A DNA stretch of 59,105 bases from Bacillota bacterium. Its GTDB lineage: Bacteria > Bacillota > Clostridia > Oscillospirales > Ruminococcaceae. This document shows, piece after piece, positions 1 through 8,299 of this stretch. Each line of letters begins with the position of its first letter. The stretch's first letter is position 1. The position numbers and the translations under genes were made by a program. The stretch spans positions 1-59,105 of the forward strand of contig JAEZQD010000085.1 in assembly GCA_023413185.1 (NCBI GenBank). The letters run 5' to 3'. The notes under the pieces were generated by a model. It did no database searches. It saw only the letters and a program-made list of their open reading frames with translations, and was not told the origin of the DNA.

Positions 1-108
1 TATCCAAAATGTACGACCGACACTTCATAATTTGTCCATAAAAAGTATCGGAGAACGGCATAAAAGCATGGGATTACGTTAAAAATACATTCGGAGGTGT
101 TGTTTACT

Positions 109-891
109 ATGGGAAATCTTCATTTTGGCAAAAATAAGGTCGGAAAATTCATAAAGGGAAACGGCTTCTACATCGCGCTGGCAATCTGCCTTGCCGGTGC
201 AGGCTTTGCGTCGTGGGCGGCGATTAACGGCACACTAAACAAGCTTACGACACAGGAGCCCATAACGGCAGAAAGTGAAGGTGAAAATGATTGGGCGTTC
301 CCCGAGATAGAGGAGGCAGGACGCAACGAAGCGTCGCTGCCGATCGAGAACAACGTGCCCTCCGCATCATCCGAATTGTCGGAGGAGTTGTTGCCATCGC
401 AGGATTCTGTTACTACCTTAGACGATGCACAAGATTCCTTGCAAACTGTGGTACCGCAGATGCCGCAGCAAGACTTATTGTTCGTGCTACCAATCTCCGG
501 TGAGCTGATTAACAGCTACTCCGGCGGTGAATTGGTTTTGGATAAGACGATGAAGGATTGGCGTACCCACAACGGCGTTGACTTTTCAGCCAAGGCGGGT
601 ACCCCCATTAAGTCGGTAACCGACGGAACCGTAACCAAGGTATATACCGACAGCATGTGGGGTACGGTGGTGGAGATTACGCACGCAAACGGCATGATAA
701 GCCGTTACTGCTCGCTGACCGACGCCGTGACGGTCTCCGAGGGCGATGCCGTAGAGATTGGCGAAGTAATCGGCTGTGTTGGCGATACCGCACTGGCCGA
801 GGTTGGACTGCCTACCCACCTGCACTTTGAGGTGCTGGTTGACGGCAAGTATGTCAGCCCGATGGAAGCGATAAAAAAGAGCGAAAGCTAA
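109..891 (+). CDS. spoIIQ: SpoIIQ-like M23 family peptidase (sporulation)
   Basis: 260-residue membrane-anchored protein: one N-terminal transmembrane segment (about residues 18-40), a Glu/Ser-rich linker, then a C-terminal LytM/M23 domain (about 125-255). The metal-binding residues are complete: HxxxD at H154/D158 and HLH at H237/H239. Clostridial SpoIIQ proteins keep these residues, whereas B. subtilis SpoIIQ has lost one. In that family the forespore protein partners with SpoIIIAH to form the channel across the engulfment space. The ATG at 109 is chosen because GGAGG lies 11 bases upstream (93-97); in-frame GTG at 97 would overlap that site. Naming it SpoIIQ rather than a generic M23 peptidase rests on the neighbouring spoIIID, the same pairing seen in Clostridia. 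Confidence 0.8.
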   Translation: MGNLHFGKNKVGKFIKGNGFYIALAICLAGAGFASWAAINGTLNKLTTQEPITAESEGENDWAFPEIEEAGRNEASLPIENNVPSASSELSEELLPSQDSVTTLDDAQDSLQTVVPQMPQQDLLFVLPISGELINSYSGGELVLDKTMKDWRTHNGVDFSAKAGTPIKSVTDGTVTKVYTDSMWGTVVEITHANGMISRYCSLTDAVTVSEGDAVEIGEVIGCVGDTALAEVGLPTHLHFEVLVDGKYVSPMEAIKKSES

Positions 892-903
892 GCAGACGAT
901 AAT

Positions 904-943
904 AAAACAGCCCGAATCCGTTAAAAGGGATTCGGGCTGTTTT
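904..943. terminator. Bidirectional intrinsic terminator between spoIIQ and spoIIID
   Basis: A 16-bp near-perfect stem (aaaacagcccgaatcc with its complement) around a short A-rich loop, flanked by A-tract and T-tract, so it can stop transcription from both convergent genes. Confidence 0.85.
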
Positions 944-966
944 GCGCTGTTGTTATGTTGGCAACC

Positions 967-1245
967 TTAATAATGAGAAAACACCTGTGGCGACCCCTTG
1001 TTGCCAAGATACTTTTCTCGTGTCGCCTGCCCGCCACGAATGTGACGCTCTGCTTTGTTTTGCTCAAGCAGATCCTTTACCTGAAGGTACAACGCCTTGT
1101 TAACTTTGCGAAGACGTTCGGTAACGTCCTTATGTACCGTACTCTTAGATATTCCAAACGTCTTTGCGGCGCCCCGGACCGTCTGTTTGTTTTCTATCAT
1201 ATATAATGCGAGCTGTGTAGCGCGCTCCTCCGGCTTCCCCTTCAC
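967..1245 (-). CDS. spoIIID: SpoIIID sporulation transcriptional regulator
   Basis: 92-residue DNA-binding protein, the same size as B. subtilis SpoIIID (93). The helix-turn-helix region carries the family core GISKSTVHKD, followed by TERL and the conserved IRGGQATREKY segment near the C-terminus. SpoIIID acts in the mother cell, tuning sigma-E genes and helping switch on sigma-K. The open frame extends far upstream, but the GTG at 1245 is preceded by GGAAGGGG at about 10 bases and gives the family length. Unusually it is convergent with spoIIQ rather than in line behind it. A sigma-E-like promoter lies about 35 bases upstream of the start. Confidence 0.92.
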   Translation of the reverse strand: MKGKPEERATQLALYMIENKQTVRGAAKTFGISKSTVHKDVTERLRKVNKALYLQVKDLLEQNKAERHIRGGQATREKYLGNKGSPQVFSHY

Positions 1246-1286
1246 TGTACCGTGTCCCCTTCCACGTTTATTCTCATAGGTAATAA

Positions 1287-1317
1287 TATATATGCGAATA
1301 AAACAAGGTGTTATGAC
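1287..1317 (-). promoter_or_regulatory. Candidate sigma-E promoter for spoIIID
   Basis: On the minus strand, GTCATAAC (1310-1317) is followed after 14 bases by CATATATA (1287-1294). This resembles the known sigma-E pattern (-35 about GTCATATT, -10 about CATACAMT, 13-15 spacing). The predicted start near 1280 leaves a leader of about 35 bases with a good ribosome site. spoIIID is sigma-E dependent in characterised spore formers. The rest of 1318-1437 shows no gene that I can support. Confidence 0.45.
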
Positions 1318-1437
1318 TTTGTTTTTGGATAATATGACACGGCGCTCGTTTTGCGTATGAAAGCCAACAGAATAACACAACAATAAGCAAAAACCCGTTA
1401 TCCAACGACCAAGACCCGCTGCGCGCAACGGTACCGG

Positions 1438-1466
1438 TTGAGTTTTACATTTGGTCGGGGTATAAT
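1438..1466 (+). promoter_or_regulatory. Sigma-A promoter upstream of the chromate transporter pair
   Basis: TTGAGT (1438-1443), 17-base spacer, TATAAT (1461-1466). Transcription would start near 1473, giving a leader of about 127 bases. The leader opens with a TGGGGA/TCCCCA hairpin (1473-1496) that I cannot assign to a known RNA family. Confidence 0.6.
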
Positions 1467-1599
1467 ACCTAATGGGGAAGCATTGCGAACTCCCCAGCCG
1501 CAAACGAACAGTTGTCTATGATGGTGCAGGGTACAGTTGACCATTGCACACAACCACTACTAACTATTGCATCAGGATTGAAAGCGGGGTAACTTTGCA

Positions 1600-2160
1600 T
1601 TGGAACAAGAAAAACAGCAACCATCCTTATGGGAGATTTTCTATGTGTTTTGTAAGATTAGCGCATTGACCTTCGGCGGGGGGTACGCAATGCTGCCAAT
1701 CATCAATAAGGAAGCCGTCGAACGCCGAGGCTGGTTGACACAGGAAGAGGTTATGGATTACTATGCGGTAAGTCAGTGCCTGCCGGGGATGATTGCCATT
1801 AACACGGCGGTGTTTGTAGGCGATAAGCTTCGCGGTAAGCGCGGCGGTATAATCGCTGCTCTGGGAGTAGCGTTCCCTTCCTTGATTATTATTATGGCGA
1901 TCGCGGCGGTTCTGGCACCCTACATGACCCACCCCATTGTGCAAAAGGCGTTTATTGGGGTGCGAGTCGCTGTGGCGGCACTGATTATCCAGACCATTGC
2001 AACCATGTGGAGCAAGGGCATCAAGGACATCGTTACCGTAATCATCTTCATAGTAGCGTTTGCACTGTCCGCCTTTACAAGCATCTCAACCGTGCTGATT
2101 ATTGTGTGTGCAGTGGCAGTTGGCATAGTTGTAAAGGTCTTTGCAAGGAAGGTGAAGTAG
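1600..2160 (+). CDS. chrA: Chromate transporter, short-chain half, first subunit
   Basis: 186-residue integral membrane protein of the CHR family. The N-terminal FGGGYAMLP segment, the PGMIAINTAVFVG segment and the following hydrophobic helices are typical of a CHR domain. In Firmicutes such half-length proteins occur as tandem pairs thought to act together, in place of the fused two-domain ChrA that exports chromate. The start is a TTG at 1600 with GGGG about 10 bases upstream. Its stop is one base before the partner's ATG, so the two are surely cotranscribed and probably translationally coupled. The natural substrate in this organism is not shown by sequence. Confidence 0.85.
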   Translation: MEQEKQQPSLWEIFYVFCKISALTFGGGYAMLPIINKEAVERRGWLTQEEVMDYYAVSQCLPGMIAINTAVFVGDKLRGKRGGIIAALGVAFPSLIIIMAIAAVLAPYMTHPIVQKAFIGVRVAVAALIIQTIATMWSKGIKDIVTVIIFIVAFALSAFTSISTVLIIVCAVAVGIVVKVFARKVK

Positions 2161-2161
2161 C

Positions 2162-2722
2162 ATGACGTATCTGTTGCTGTTCTATGAGTTCTTTCAAATT
2201 GGTCTGTTTGCCGTAGGTGGTGGGCTGGCGACCATCCCGTTTCTGTACGACCTTGCAACCAAATACCCATGGTATACCAACGAGCAGGTTGTGGACATGA
2301 TTGCCATCTCCGAATCCACCCCCGGTGCCATCGGTCTGAATATGGCGACCTATGTCGGATATTCCACCGCTGGCGTTTTGGGCAGTATCATCAGCACCAT
2401 TGCAATCATTCTCCCCGCTATTATTATTGTGCTGCTCGTTTCCAGGGTGCTTTCGCAGTTTAGCACCAACAAATACGTTGTCTCGGCGTTTTATGGCATC
2501 CGCCCCACGGTAACAGCGCTGATTAGTGTTGCGTGCCTAGAGGTACTTAAGGTCTCGATATTTAGATGGGAGTCGTTTTCACAATCCTTTGACTGGAGTG
2601 CCCTTATCAACTACAGGGCAGCGGTTTTGTTTGCGCTCGCACTTTTTTTGGTGTTCAAATTTAAAAAGCACCCGGTGTTTTATATTGCCGGATGTGCACT
2701 TGTGGGTATCTTTCTGTTCTAG
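2162..2722 (+). CDS. chrA: Chromate transporter, short-chain half, second subunit
   Basis: 186-residue membrane protein, the second half of the CHR pair and the same length as its neighbour. It has the repeated signature FAVGGGLATIPF near the N-terminus and TPGAIGLNMATYVG, mirroring the motifs of the first half as expected for anti-parallel paired CHR domains. The ATG follows the upstream stop directly. About 230 bases without a recognisable gene or terminator follow. Confidence 0.85.
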   Translation: MTYLLLFYEFFQIGLFAVGGGLATIPFLYDLATKYPWYTNEQVVDMIAISESTPGAIGLNMATYVGYSTAGVLGSIISTIAIILPAIIIVLLVSRVLSQFSTNKYVVSAFYGIRPTVTALISVACLEVLKVSIFRWESFSQSFDWSALINYRAAVLFALALFLVFKFKKHPVFYIAGCALVGIFLF

Positions 2723-2952
2723 GTAAAAAAGGCGAAGGAAGGCTTACCATACTGCCTATCCCGTAAACGTTTCGTTTTCTTTGCCGTCCTGTCACATTTC
2801 GCTGCTTTGATTCGTTTAATAGTTTAGGTGGACTTGCTCACGCATACCGTCCATTGCATTGATAGCATGGGCAACGATAGACGCGTAACCCGTCGGGATG
2901 TTTTGTTACCGAGCGGGGCGTACGAACACCGAAAAAGCTGAGGAGGATGGCA

Positions 2953-3558
2953 ATGAGAAGAGCGCTAACGTATGGGGGTATGGCTGTGCTGATGTGTACG
3001 GTCTTACTTGCCTGTGCGCCCACAGACACCGAAATTTACACCGCCAGCACCGAGATCCCCGATGTCAGTGAACCCTATTCCGAGCCGCAGCCCGTTTCCT
3101 CCGAAAATAAGGAGTGGAACGGGCCGATGCAGGTGGATATGTCGCTTGGATGCACCGCGGTTATTTCTAGACTTGACGACAATGCATTGCCAGCCATCGA
3201 CCAGGTATTCAGGGCGTATCAGTTTGACTACCCGGGTAAGTATCAACTAACCGAATCTATCCTATACCTGTTAGAGGGCGAGGTTTGGCGCGCCGTTGAT
3301 ACCAATAACAGAATACAGGTGTCGTTTGAGCCGAGTGTATCAAACGACAATATTACGGACGGTGATAGCGACTTTGATGTAATTGTATGCAACAGTGTAA
3401 CGCAATACGTCAAGTACTACGGCGAAGAAACCGCGCTTGTGCCAGAGCTGCTTTTTCCTGCGCTAAACGGGCAGATGTTTGACCTGTACAGCGGGTTTAA
3501 GCATATCGGGGCATATCAAAGTAACATGATTCCCGGCACTACGAAGACGAGATTTTAA
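2953..3558 (+). CDS. Lipoprotein, probably the 5' part of a frameshifted gene
   Basis: 201 residues with a signal peptide and lipobox VLLAC (Cys21), so an exported lipid-anchored protein. AGGAGG at 2941-2946 supports the ATG at 2953 rather than 2947, which abuts it. The rest is a Ser/Glu/Pro-rich linker and a beta-rich region I cannot assign to a named family. The frame ends at 3556-3558, and an open frame continues immediately as TAATG in another phase. The peptide read across the joint in the second frame (HYEDEILMDFDLG) looks like natural continuing sequence, while the last residues here (TTKTRF) do not, so a single-base indel near 3535-3545 is likely. Function unknown. Confidence 0.6.
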   Translation: MRRALTYGGMAVLMCTVLLACAPTDTEIYTASTEIPDVSEPYSEPQPVSSENKEWNGPMQVDMSLGCTAVISRLDDNALPAIDQVFRAYQFDYPGKYQLTESILYLLEGEVWRAVDTNNRIQVSFEPSVSNDNITDGDSDFDVIVCNSVTQYVKYYGEETALVPELLFPALNGQMFDLYSGFKHIGAYQSNMIPGTTKTRF

Positions 3559-4001
3559 TGGATTTCGATTTGGGGATGGAGGGGGTCAATACCGTCGCCG
3601 TATTTGGCGACATTGACCCCGTCGTACTAACTCCGCGGGACGAAATACTGGTCGCGGAGCGTTACCCGCACACACAGAGCGAAAGTGTTAACAAGAGCTT
3701 TCCGCAGCGCTCGTTTCAGCTGGGCGATACAGAGAGTTTGCTCTTGGAGTTCTATGTCACCGACATAAATAACACCGTTTACCATATCTTCGCCCTGTCC
3801 ACACCCGAGCAACCATACCGAGAGGTGTACCGCCAGCAAAAGCCGATAGAACACTTTCCAGAGCCGCCGCAGGGCTATGACCCGACCTACAGCGAGGTGC
3901 TGTTTGCGGGTACAGACCGAAACGGCGCGTATCATATCGTGTTTTTGGTGGCAGGCAAAGGGCTTGCGTATTGGACGGAACTGTTTCGGTTTACGGTATA
4001 A
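3558..4001 (+). CDS. Probable 3' part of the frameshifted lipoprotein gene
   Basis: 147 residues from an ATG that overlaps the upstream stop (TAATG). There is no convincing ribosome site before this ATG, and the open frame extends upstream of it to a stop at 3522, which favours a frameshifted continuation of the lipoprotein over a separate gene. The content is beta-rich with no signal peptide or membrane segment and no family I recognise. Alternatively it could be a second protein made by translational reinitiation. A strong terminator follows at 4039-4074. Confidence 0.5.
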   Translation: MDFDLGMEGVNTVAVFGDIDPVVLTPRDEILVAERYPHTQSESVNKSFPQRSFQLGDTESLLLEFYVTDINNTVYHIFALSTPEQPYREVYRQQKPIEHFPEPPQGYDPTYSEVLFAGTDRNGAYHIVFLVAGKGLAYWTELFRFTV

Positions 4002-4038
4002 CCAGCAGATTATACATGCTCGTTTAGGGCACATAGGT

Positions 4039-4080
4039 ACAAGGAGCTCGCCGGATAACAGGCGAGCTCCTTGTATTATT
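4039..4080. terminator. Intrinsic terminator
   Basis: 14-bp perfect stem acaaggagctcgcc with its complement at 4061-4074, then attatt. It lies between the lipoprotein gene and the convergent cupin gene. Confidence 0.8.
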
Positions 4081-4140
4081 CAGTGTTATTATAACAAATG
4101 GTACGATTGCAGGGCGCCGAGTTGAAATAAGAGATAGAAG

Positions 4141-4641
4141 CTACTTGTAATGATGTTCATCCGCTAAGGCATCCTTTTTTGTCGCGTGAACGGTACCAAA
4201 GGGATGCTCGGGCGGCGCGTAGATGGAATACAGCTTGAGCGGAGAGCACCCTGCGTTGATGAGATTGTGCCAGGTGCCCGCAGGCACGATGATTGTGCAG
4301 CCCGGATAAACCCGCCCGCATACCGCAACGCTGTCGCTGCTCTCACCCATCATTACGATACCCTGCCCTTGCTCGACGCGCAGAAACTGGTCGACATCAT
4401 CGTGCTCCTCCAGCCCGATGTCCTCCCCTGCGGGAATGCTCATCAGGGTAAGCTGCAGATACTCTCCGGTCCATAACGTGGTGCGAAAGCACTTGTTGCC
4501 CAGTGTGGCGTTTTGAATGTTTGCGACAAACGGCTTTGGTCCGCAATCCGTAAGCGAATTTTTATGTATATTGTTTTCTTTCCCCGACTCGGCACGAACG
4601 TTGCCGTATAGGTTTTGATTCAAGCGGTCGTAATTGTCCAT
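4141..4641 (-). CDS. Cupin-domain protein
   Basis: 166-residue small cupin. The N-terminal 40 residues are polar; the cupin fold follows with GEDIGLEEHDDVDQF (motif 1, metal-ligand His and Glu-like residues) and PAGTWHNL (motif 2). Similar stand-alone proteins are annotated as mannose-6-phosphate isomerase-like cupins, but no activity can be claimed from this sequence. AAGGGAA lies about 10 bases before the ATG. It is probably monocistronic: terminators flank it on both sides. Confidence 0.75.
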   Translation of the reverse strand: MDNYDRLNQNLYGNVRAESGKENNIHKNSLTDCGPKPFVANIQNATLGNKCFRTTLWTGEYLQLTLMSIPAGEDIGLEEHDDVDQFLRVEQGQGIVMMGESSDSVAVCGRVYPGCTIIVPAGTWHNLINAGCSPLKLYSIYAPPEHPFGTVHATKKDALADEHHYK

Positions 4642-4744
4642 CGTAAGTTCCCTTTCCTATGTGCGTGATGCTATCTTGATGCAATACTACACACTATGAA
4701 TCGGCAGCACTTTATGTGAATGGGAAAACACTCGTAAAACAACA

Positions 4745-4770
4745 AAAAAGGACGGTTTATCCCGTCCTTT
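4745..4770 (-). terminator. Intrinsic terminator after mgsA
   Basis: Minus-strand stem AAAGGACGG/CCGTCCTTT followed by a run of T. It closes the long cell-shape transcript. Confidence 0.75.
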
Positions 4771-4792
4771 GGTTTTGAGTTGTAGGGTTTGA

Positions 4793-5206
4793 TTAAAACC
4801 CCGTCTTTTTTGGGTTGACAATGTTTCTCCAATCCAGATCGCCGCGTTCGAGACCGTGGATAAGAACCTCAGCGGTAGCGATGTTGGTCGCAACGGGGAT
4901 GTTGTGCACATCGCAAAGGCGGAGCATATCCGCTTCGCGGGGCTCAAACTCCTTCGCGGTCAGCGGGTCGCGGAAAAACAAAAGCACGTCAATCTCATTA
5001 CACGCAATGCGTGCGGAGATCTGTTGGTCGCCTCCCTGTGTACCGCTGAGATACTTTGCGATTTCAAGTCCCGTTGCTTCTGCAACAAGCCTGCCGGTAA
5101 TGCCAGTTGCGCACAGGGTGTGGCGGCTTAAAATACCGCAATATGCGATGCAAAACTGCACCATTAGTTCCTTCTTTGCGTCGTGCGCAATTAGTGCTAT
5201 GTTCAT
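4793..5206 (-). CDS. mgsA: Methylglyoxal synthase
   Basis: 137 residues, converting dihydroxyacetone phosphate to methylglyoxal plus phosphate, a bypass that relieves phosphorylated-sugar stress. Family marks: N-terminal ALIAHDAKK, the loop GTQGGDQQI with catalytic Asp60, and FFRDPL, which holds the second conserved Asp. GGAGG lies 10 bases before the ATG. It is the last gene of the mre/PBP2/MinD cluster, the same terminal position it holds in many Clostridia. Confidence 0.93.
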   Translation of the reverse strand: MNIALIAHDAKKELMVQFCIAYCGILSRHTLCATGITGRLVAEATGLEIAKYLSGTQGGDQQISARIACNEIDVLLFFRDPLTAKEFEPREADMLRLCDVHNIPVATNIATAEVLIHGLERGDLDWRNIVNPKKTGF

Positions 5207-5253
5207 AGGAACAATTCCTCCATTATCGTAATCCGTTTGGGGATAAGGGTAGT

Positions 5254-5994
5254 TCAGCCAATCAACAGGCTGACGTTTTCTCCGTCTAGCCTGCGAGATA
5301 TGTTATCAAAGGCGCGGGAGTACGCTGTTTTTGGCGGTACGGGCTTTGCGCATTGCAGGTAGCCGTCCAGCCCGGCAAACAAAGGCACAACGCCCAAAAG
5401 CGGAACACCCACCTCGTCGATGATGCTGTCGTAATCATTTACGGCGGGCGGTGGCAGCTCCTTGTCGGGAGCGCGGTTAATGATAAGCCTTTGGGTCTCG
5501 ATACCCGCCTTCGCAGAAAGCCGCGCACACAGCGCGGCGGAGCGGATGCTCATACGGTCAGGTACCGTCACCACACACACACTGTCTGCAAGGGAGATGG
5601 CGGCAATAAACCCCCGTGATACGGATGGAGGCGTGTCCAGAATGACAACGTCAAAGCGGGTGCGCAATGCCGAAAATACCAGTGAAAGACGTTCATAATC
5701 AAGCCTTGCAAACGGCTCGGCGGGAGCGGGGAGTAAAAACAACCCCGATTGAAATACGCAGGGCTTAAGCGCGGTGTCAAGGTCAAACGAATCTGATGAC
5801 AGCATGTCGAAAAGGTCAAAAACAATGTCGCTTTCTGTGCCGAAAAACATCGATTGACATCGAAAGCCAAGATCCAGATCAACAACAACAGCGCGTTTGC
5901 CCCGTCGTGCGTAGGCAAGCGCCAGATTAAATGCAATCGCAGATTTCCCCACGCCGCCCTTGGAACCGACAACCGCGAGAATGTTAGCGGACAT
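5254..5994 (-). CDS. minD: MinD-like septum site-determining ATPase
   Basis: 246-residue P-loop ATPase of the MinD/ParA class. The deviant Walker A motif is SKGGVGKS (Lys12 signature, Lys18), followed by VDLDLGFR and a Walker B-type VVILDTPPS. MinD recruits MinC to membranes to block polar division. Here no minC or minE is next to it, although clostridial clusters usually carry minC-minD-minE between PBP2 and rodA/mgsA. The C-terminus ends in a short SRRLDGENVSLLIG rather than a clear Lys-rich amphipathic targeting helix. GGGGGATC is the ribosome site. It may therefore work in a MinC/MinE-free positioning role. Confidence 0.8.
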   Translation of the reverse strand: MSANILAVVGSKGGVGKSAIAFNLALAYARRGKRAVVVDLDLGFRCQSMFFGTESDIVFDLFDMLSSDSFDLDTALKPCVFQSGLFLLPAPAEPFARLDYERLSLVFSALRTRFDVVILDTPPSVSRGFIAAISLADSVCVVTVPDRMSIRSAALCARLSAKAGIETQRLIINRAPDKELPPPAVNDYDSIIDEVGVPLLGVVPLFAGLDGYLQCAKPVPPKTAYSRAFDNISRRLDGENVSLLIG

Positions 5995-6131
5995 GGCAGA
6001 TCCCCCGATACGGATATTAATATAACTTCACATTCTAATATTAACACAAAAAAGGAAAAAATCAATGCAAATATATAAGTGATTATTCACAAAATAATGG
6101 GATTTCATTCGGATAATGAGAAAAAACCCTG

Positions 6132-8150
6132 TTATGACAATAAAACAGATTCTTGAGATACCTTTGTGCCGGCACTTTTTTGTGCGTAATACGCGTCAAA
6201 GATGTCTCGCGCAACCGGCGCGCCGGTATAGCCCTGACCACCCTTTTCTATAACCACCGCGACGGCGATCTCGCTGTCTTGTACGGGGGTAAACGCAATA
6301 AATACCGAGGTCAGGCTGTCAACCGTCTCCGGGGTACCGGTCTTGGCTGCAATGGTTTGGGGGTAATCGGCCAGGTAGTACCGCGCGGAACCCGACACAA
6401 CGCAGGCAACCATGCCGTCAATGACCGTGTCAAACGCGTTGTTGTTCCCCTCAATGGTGGCGGCGGCGACCGGCTGGGTCTCTCGAATGGTTCGGTCGAG
6501 GTTGTAGGAGTAAACGCCCCGCACGATGTGCGACTGGAGCCGCACGCCTTTGCGCGCGATGGTTGCGACATACTGCGCAAGCTGAAGGGGGGTCGCAAGC
6601 GTGTCGGACTGACCAATCGACGCCTGCAGCACGTCGCCATGGTACCACTTGCGATTGTTCTGTTCGCGCAGGGCAGGGCTTGCCATCTGCCCAATCGCCT
6701 CGGGGATCTCAATGCCGGTGCTCTGCCCAAACCCAAACAGTGCGGCATAGTCGGCGATTGTGTCAATGCCCGTAAGACGCCCCGTCTCGTAGAAGAACAC
6801 GTTGCAGGATACGGCAAGGGCGGTCACGACATTGATGCTGCCGTGCGCACTCATGCAGCGCGGCTGATAATCGGTAAAGAAGGTGTAAACTTGGTTGCAG
6901 GTAATGCGTGTATTACCGGTGATGATGCCTTCGGAAATTGCCGTGGTTGCCACCATGGGCTTAAACGTAGAGCCGGGAGCATACCGCCCCGTCAATGCGC
7001 GGTTAATCAGCGGCTTGCGCGTATCCTCCAGCAGGGTATCGTAGTTTTTTTGGTAGTCGTTGATGTTATAGGACGGGTGGGTGACAAGCGAAAGGATATC
7101 GCCCGTCTTAACGTCCACAACAACCACCGCGCCCGCTTCCGCCTCCTTGCCCTTGCCTTCGGTGCCATGTTCATTCAGGTAGGCAATCTGATTGGCAAGT
7201 GCCTCTTGGGCAACCTTCTGCAGACGGGCGTCCATCGTCAGCTTCACTGTGTTACCGGGCTGGGGGGCTTCAAGCGTTGTAACGCTCACAACGGCGCCGG
7301 AGCTGTCATATTCTATTAAGCTTGAACCGGCGGCGCCGCGCAGGTCGTCCTCAAATGCCTTCTCTATCCCTTCCTTGCCCACAACATCGTTAAGGCTGTA
7401 GCCCTTTTCTTTTAACGCTGCGTACTCTTCGGCATAGATGGGACCGATTCGCCCGATGATATGGGGCGCAATGTCCTCGCTGACATATTCGCGTACCGTG
7501 CTCTCCTGCACGTCCACGCCAACAAGGGTTAGGCTGTTCTCTTTAATCTTGGTAACGATGTCCATGTTAACGTCCACCGCAAAGGTGTATGGCGTAACCG
7601 CCGAGAACTCCTTGCGCTGCATCTCGTACCGCACGGCGGCAACGGTCAGCTGCTGGGCGGGGGTATATTCCGGTGAGATGGTGTACCGCGCGAGAAGCTC
7701 GGTCATCACATGCTCGGCGGTTGCGTAGGTTTGCAGCCCAAGATTGGTTTTTACCGCTTCAATCTCGCGCTCAGACGCATCGGTAAAGGCGTAGCTGCTG
7801 CCCGAAAGCTGTAGAGGAAGGTTACTATTCCACTGGCTTTCTTCCTCCGAAAAAACCTCGGTCAGCGAAAGGATAATCTCGTTTTGCAGCTTTTTTGGCA
7901 TGGTTGCTCCGTCAAACACCACGTTGTAGCAGCTGCGGTTCACCACAAGGGGGCGACCGTTTCGGTCCACGATCTCGCCGCGTGCCGCGGGTATGGTGAC
8001 GGTGCGCTGGGTGCGCTTTTGTGTCTGGGCAAAATAGCGGTCGCCTTCAACAAGCTGCAGCTGCATTAACCGAAGCCCGTATGCTACAAAGATAGTCAAA
8101 GCAAGCAAAAATAGCGCAAGCGTCCGGATGAACGCAGAGTGTTGTTTCAT
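6132..8150 (-). CDS. mrdA: Penicillin-binding protein 2, elongasome transpeptidase
   Basis: 672-residue class B PBP. There is one N-terminal membrane anchor (about 8-30), a PBP dimerisation/pedestal domain starting at RGEIVDRNG, and a transpeptidase domain with all three active-site motifs: STFK (Ser394/Lys397), SCN (Ser448) and KTG (Lys603). It cross-links lateral-wall peptidoglycan with the MreBCD complex encoded just upstream. The ATG at 8150 is chosen over an in-frame start 13 codons earlier because AAAGGAGG lies 11 bases before it. A RodA glycosyltransferase partner is not in this window. Confidence 0.93.
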   Translation of the reverse strand: MKQHSAFIRTLALFLLALTIFVAYGLRLMQLQLVEGDRYFAQTQKRTQRTVTIPAARGEIVDRNGRPLVVNRSCYNVVFDGATMPKKLQNEIILSLTEVFSEEESQWNSNLPLQLSGSSYAFTDASEREIEAVKTNLGLQTYATAEHVMTELLARYTISPEYTPAQQLTVAAVRYEMQRKEFSAVTPYTFAVDVNMDIVTKIKENSLTLVGVDVQESTVREYVSEDIAPHIIGRIGPIYAEEYAALKEKGYSLNDVVGKEGIEKAFEDDLRGAAGSSLIEYDSSGAVVSVTTLEAPQPGNTVKLTMDARLQKVAQEALANQIAYLNEHGTEGKGKEAEAGAVVVVDVKTGDILSLVTHPSYNINDYQKNYDTLLEDTRKPLINRALTGRYAPGSTFKPMVATTAISEGIITGNTRITCNQVYTFFTDYQPRCMSAHGSINVVTALAVSCNVFFYETGRLTGIDTIADYAALFGFGQSTGIEIPEAIGQMASPALREQNNRKWYHGDVLQASIGQSDTLATPLQLAQYVATIARKGVRLQSHIVRGVYSYNLDRTIRETQPVAAATIEGNNNAFDTVIDGMVACVVSGSARYYLADYPQTIAAKTGTPETVDSLTSVFIAFTPVQDSEIAVAVVIEKGGQGYTGAPVARDIFDAYYAQKSAGTKVSQESVLLS

Positions 8151-8299
8151 ATCAGACGCAGCCTCCTTTGAAAAATCGGTATAGCACAAAGCGGCGCGCC
8201 GATAAAAGAACCGGCCGCCCTCTTAGTATAGTTTATTTGGTAAGCATGGTGGTAAATAGCACGTTTCGGTTTTGTTACGCCACCGTGAACAAGGCGCCG

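Noticed and set aside
1473..1496. Hairpin in the chromate-transporter leader as a riboswitch
   Set aside because: Only a single TGGGGA/TCCCCA stem; no match to riboswitch cores that I know, including the fluoride type.
6153..7319. 388-codon open frame on the plus strand
   Set aside because: Antisense to the PBP2 gene, no ribosome site and no recognisable domain.
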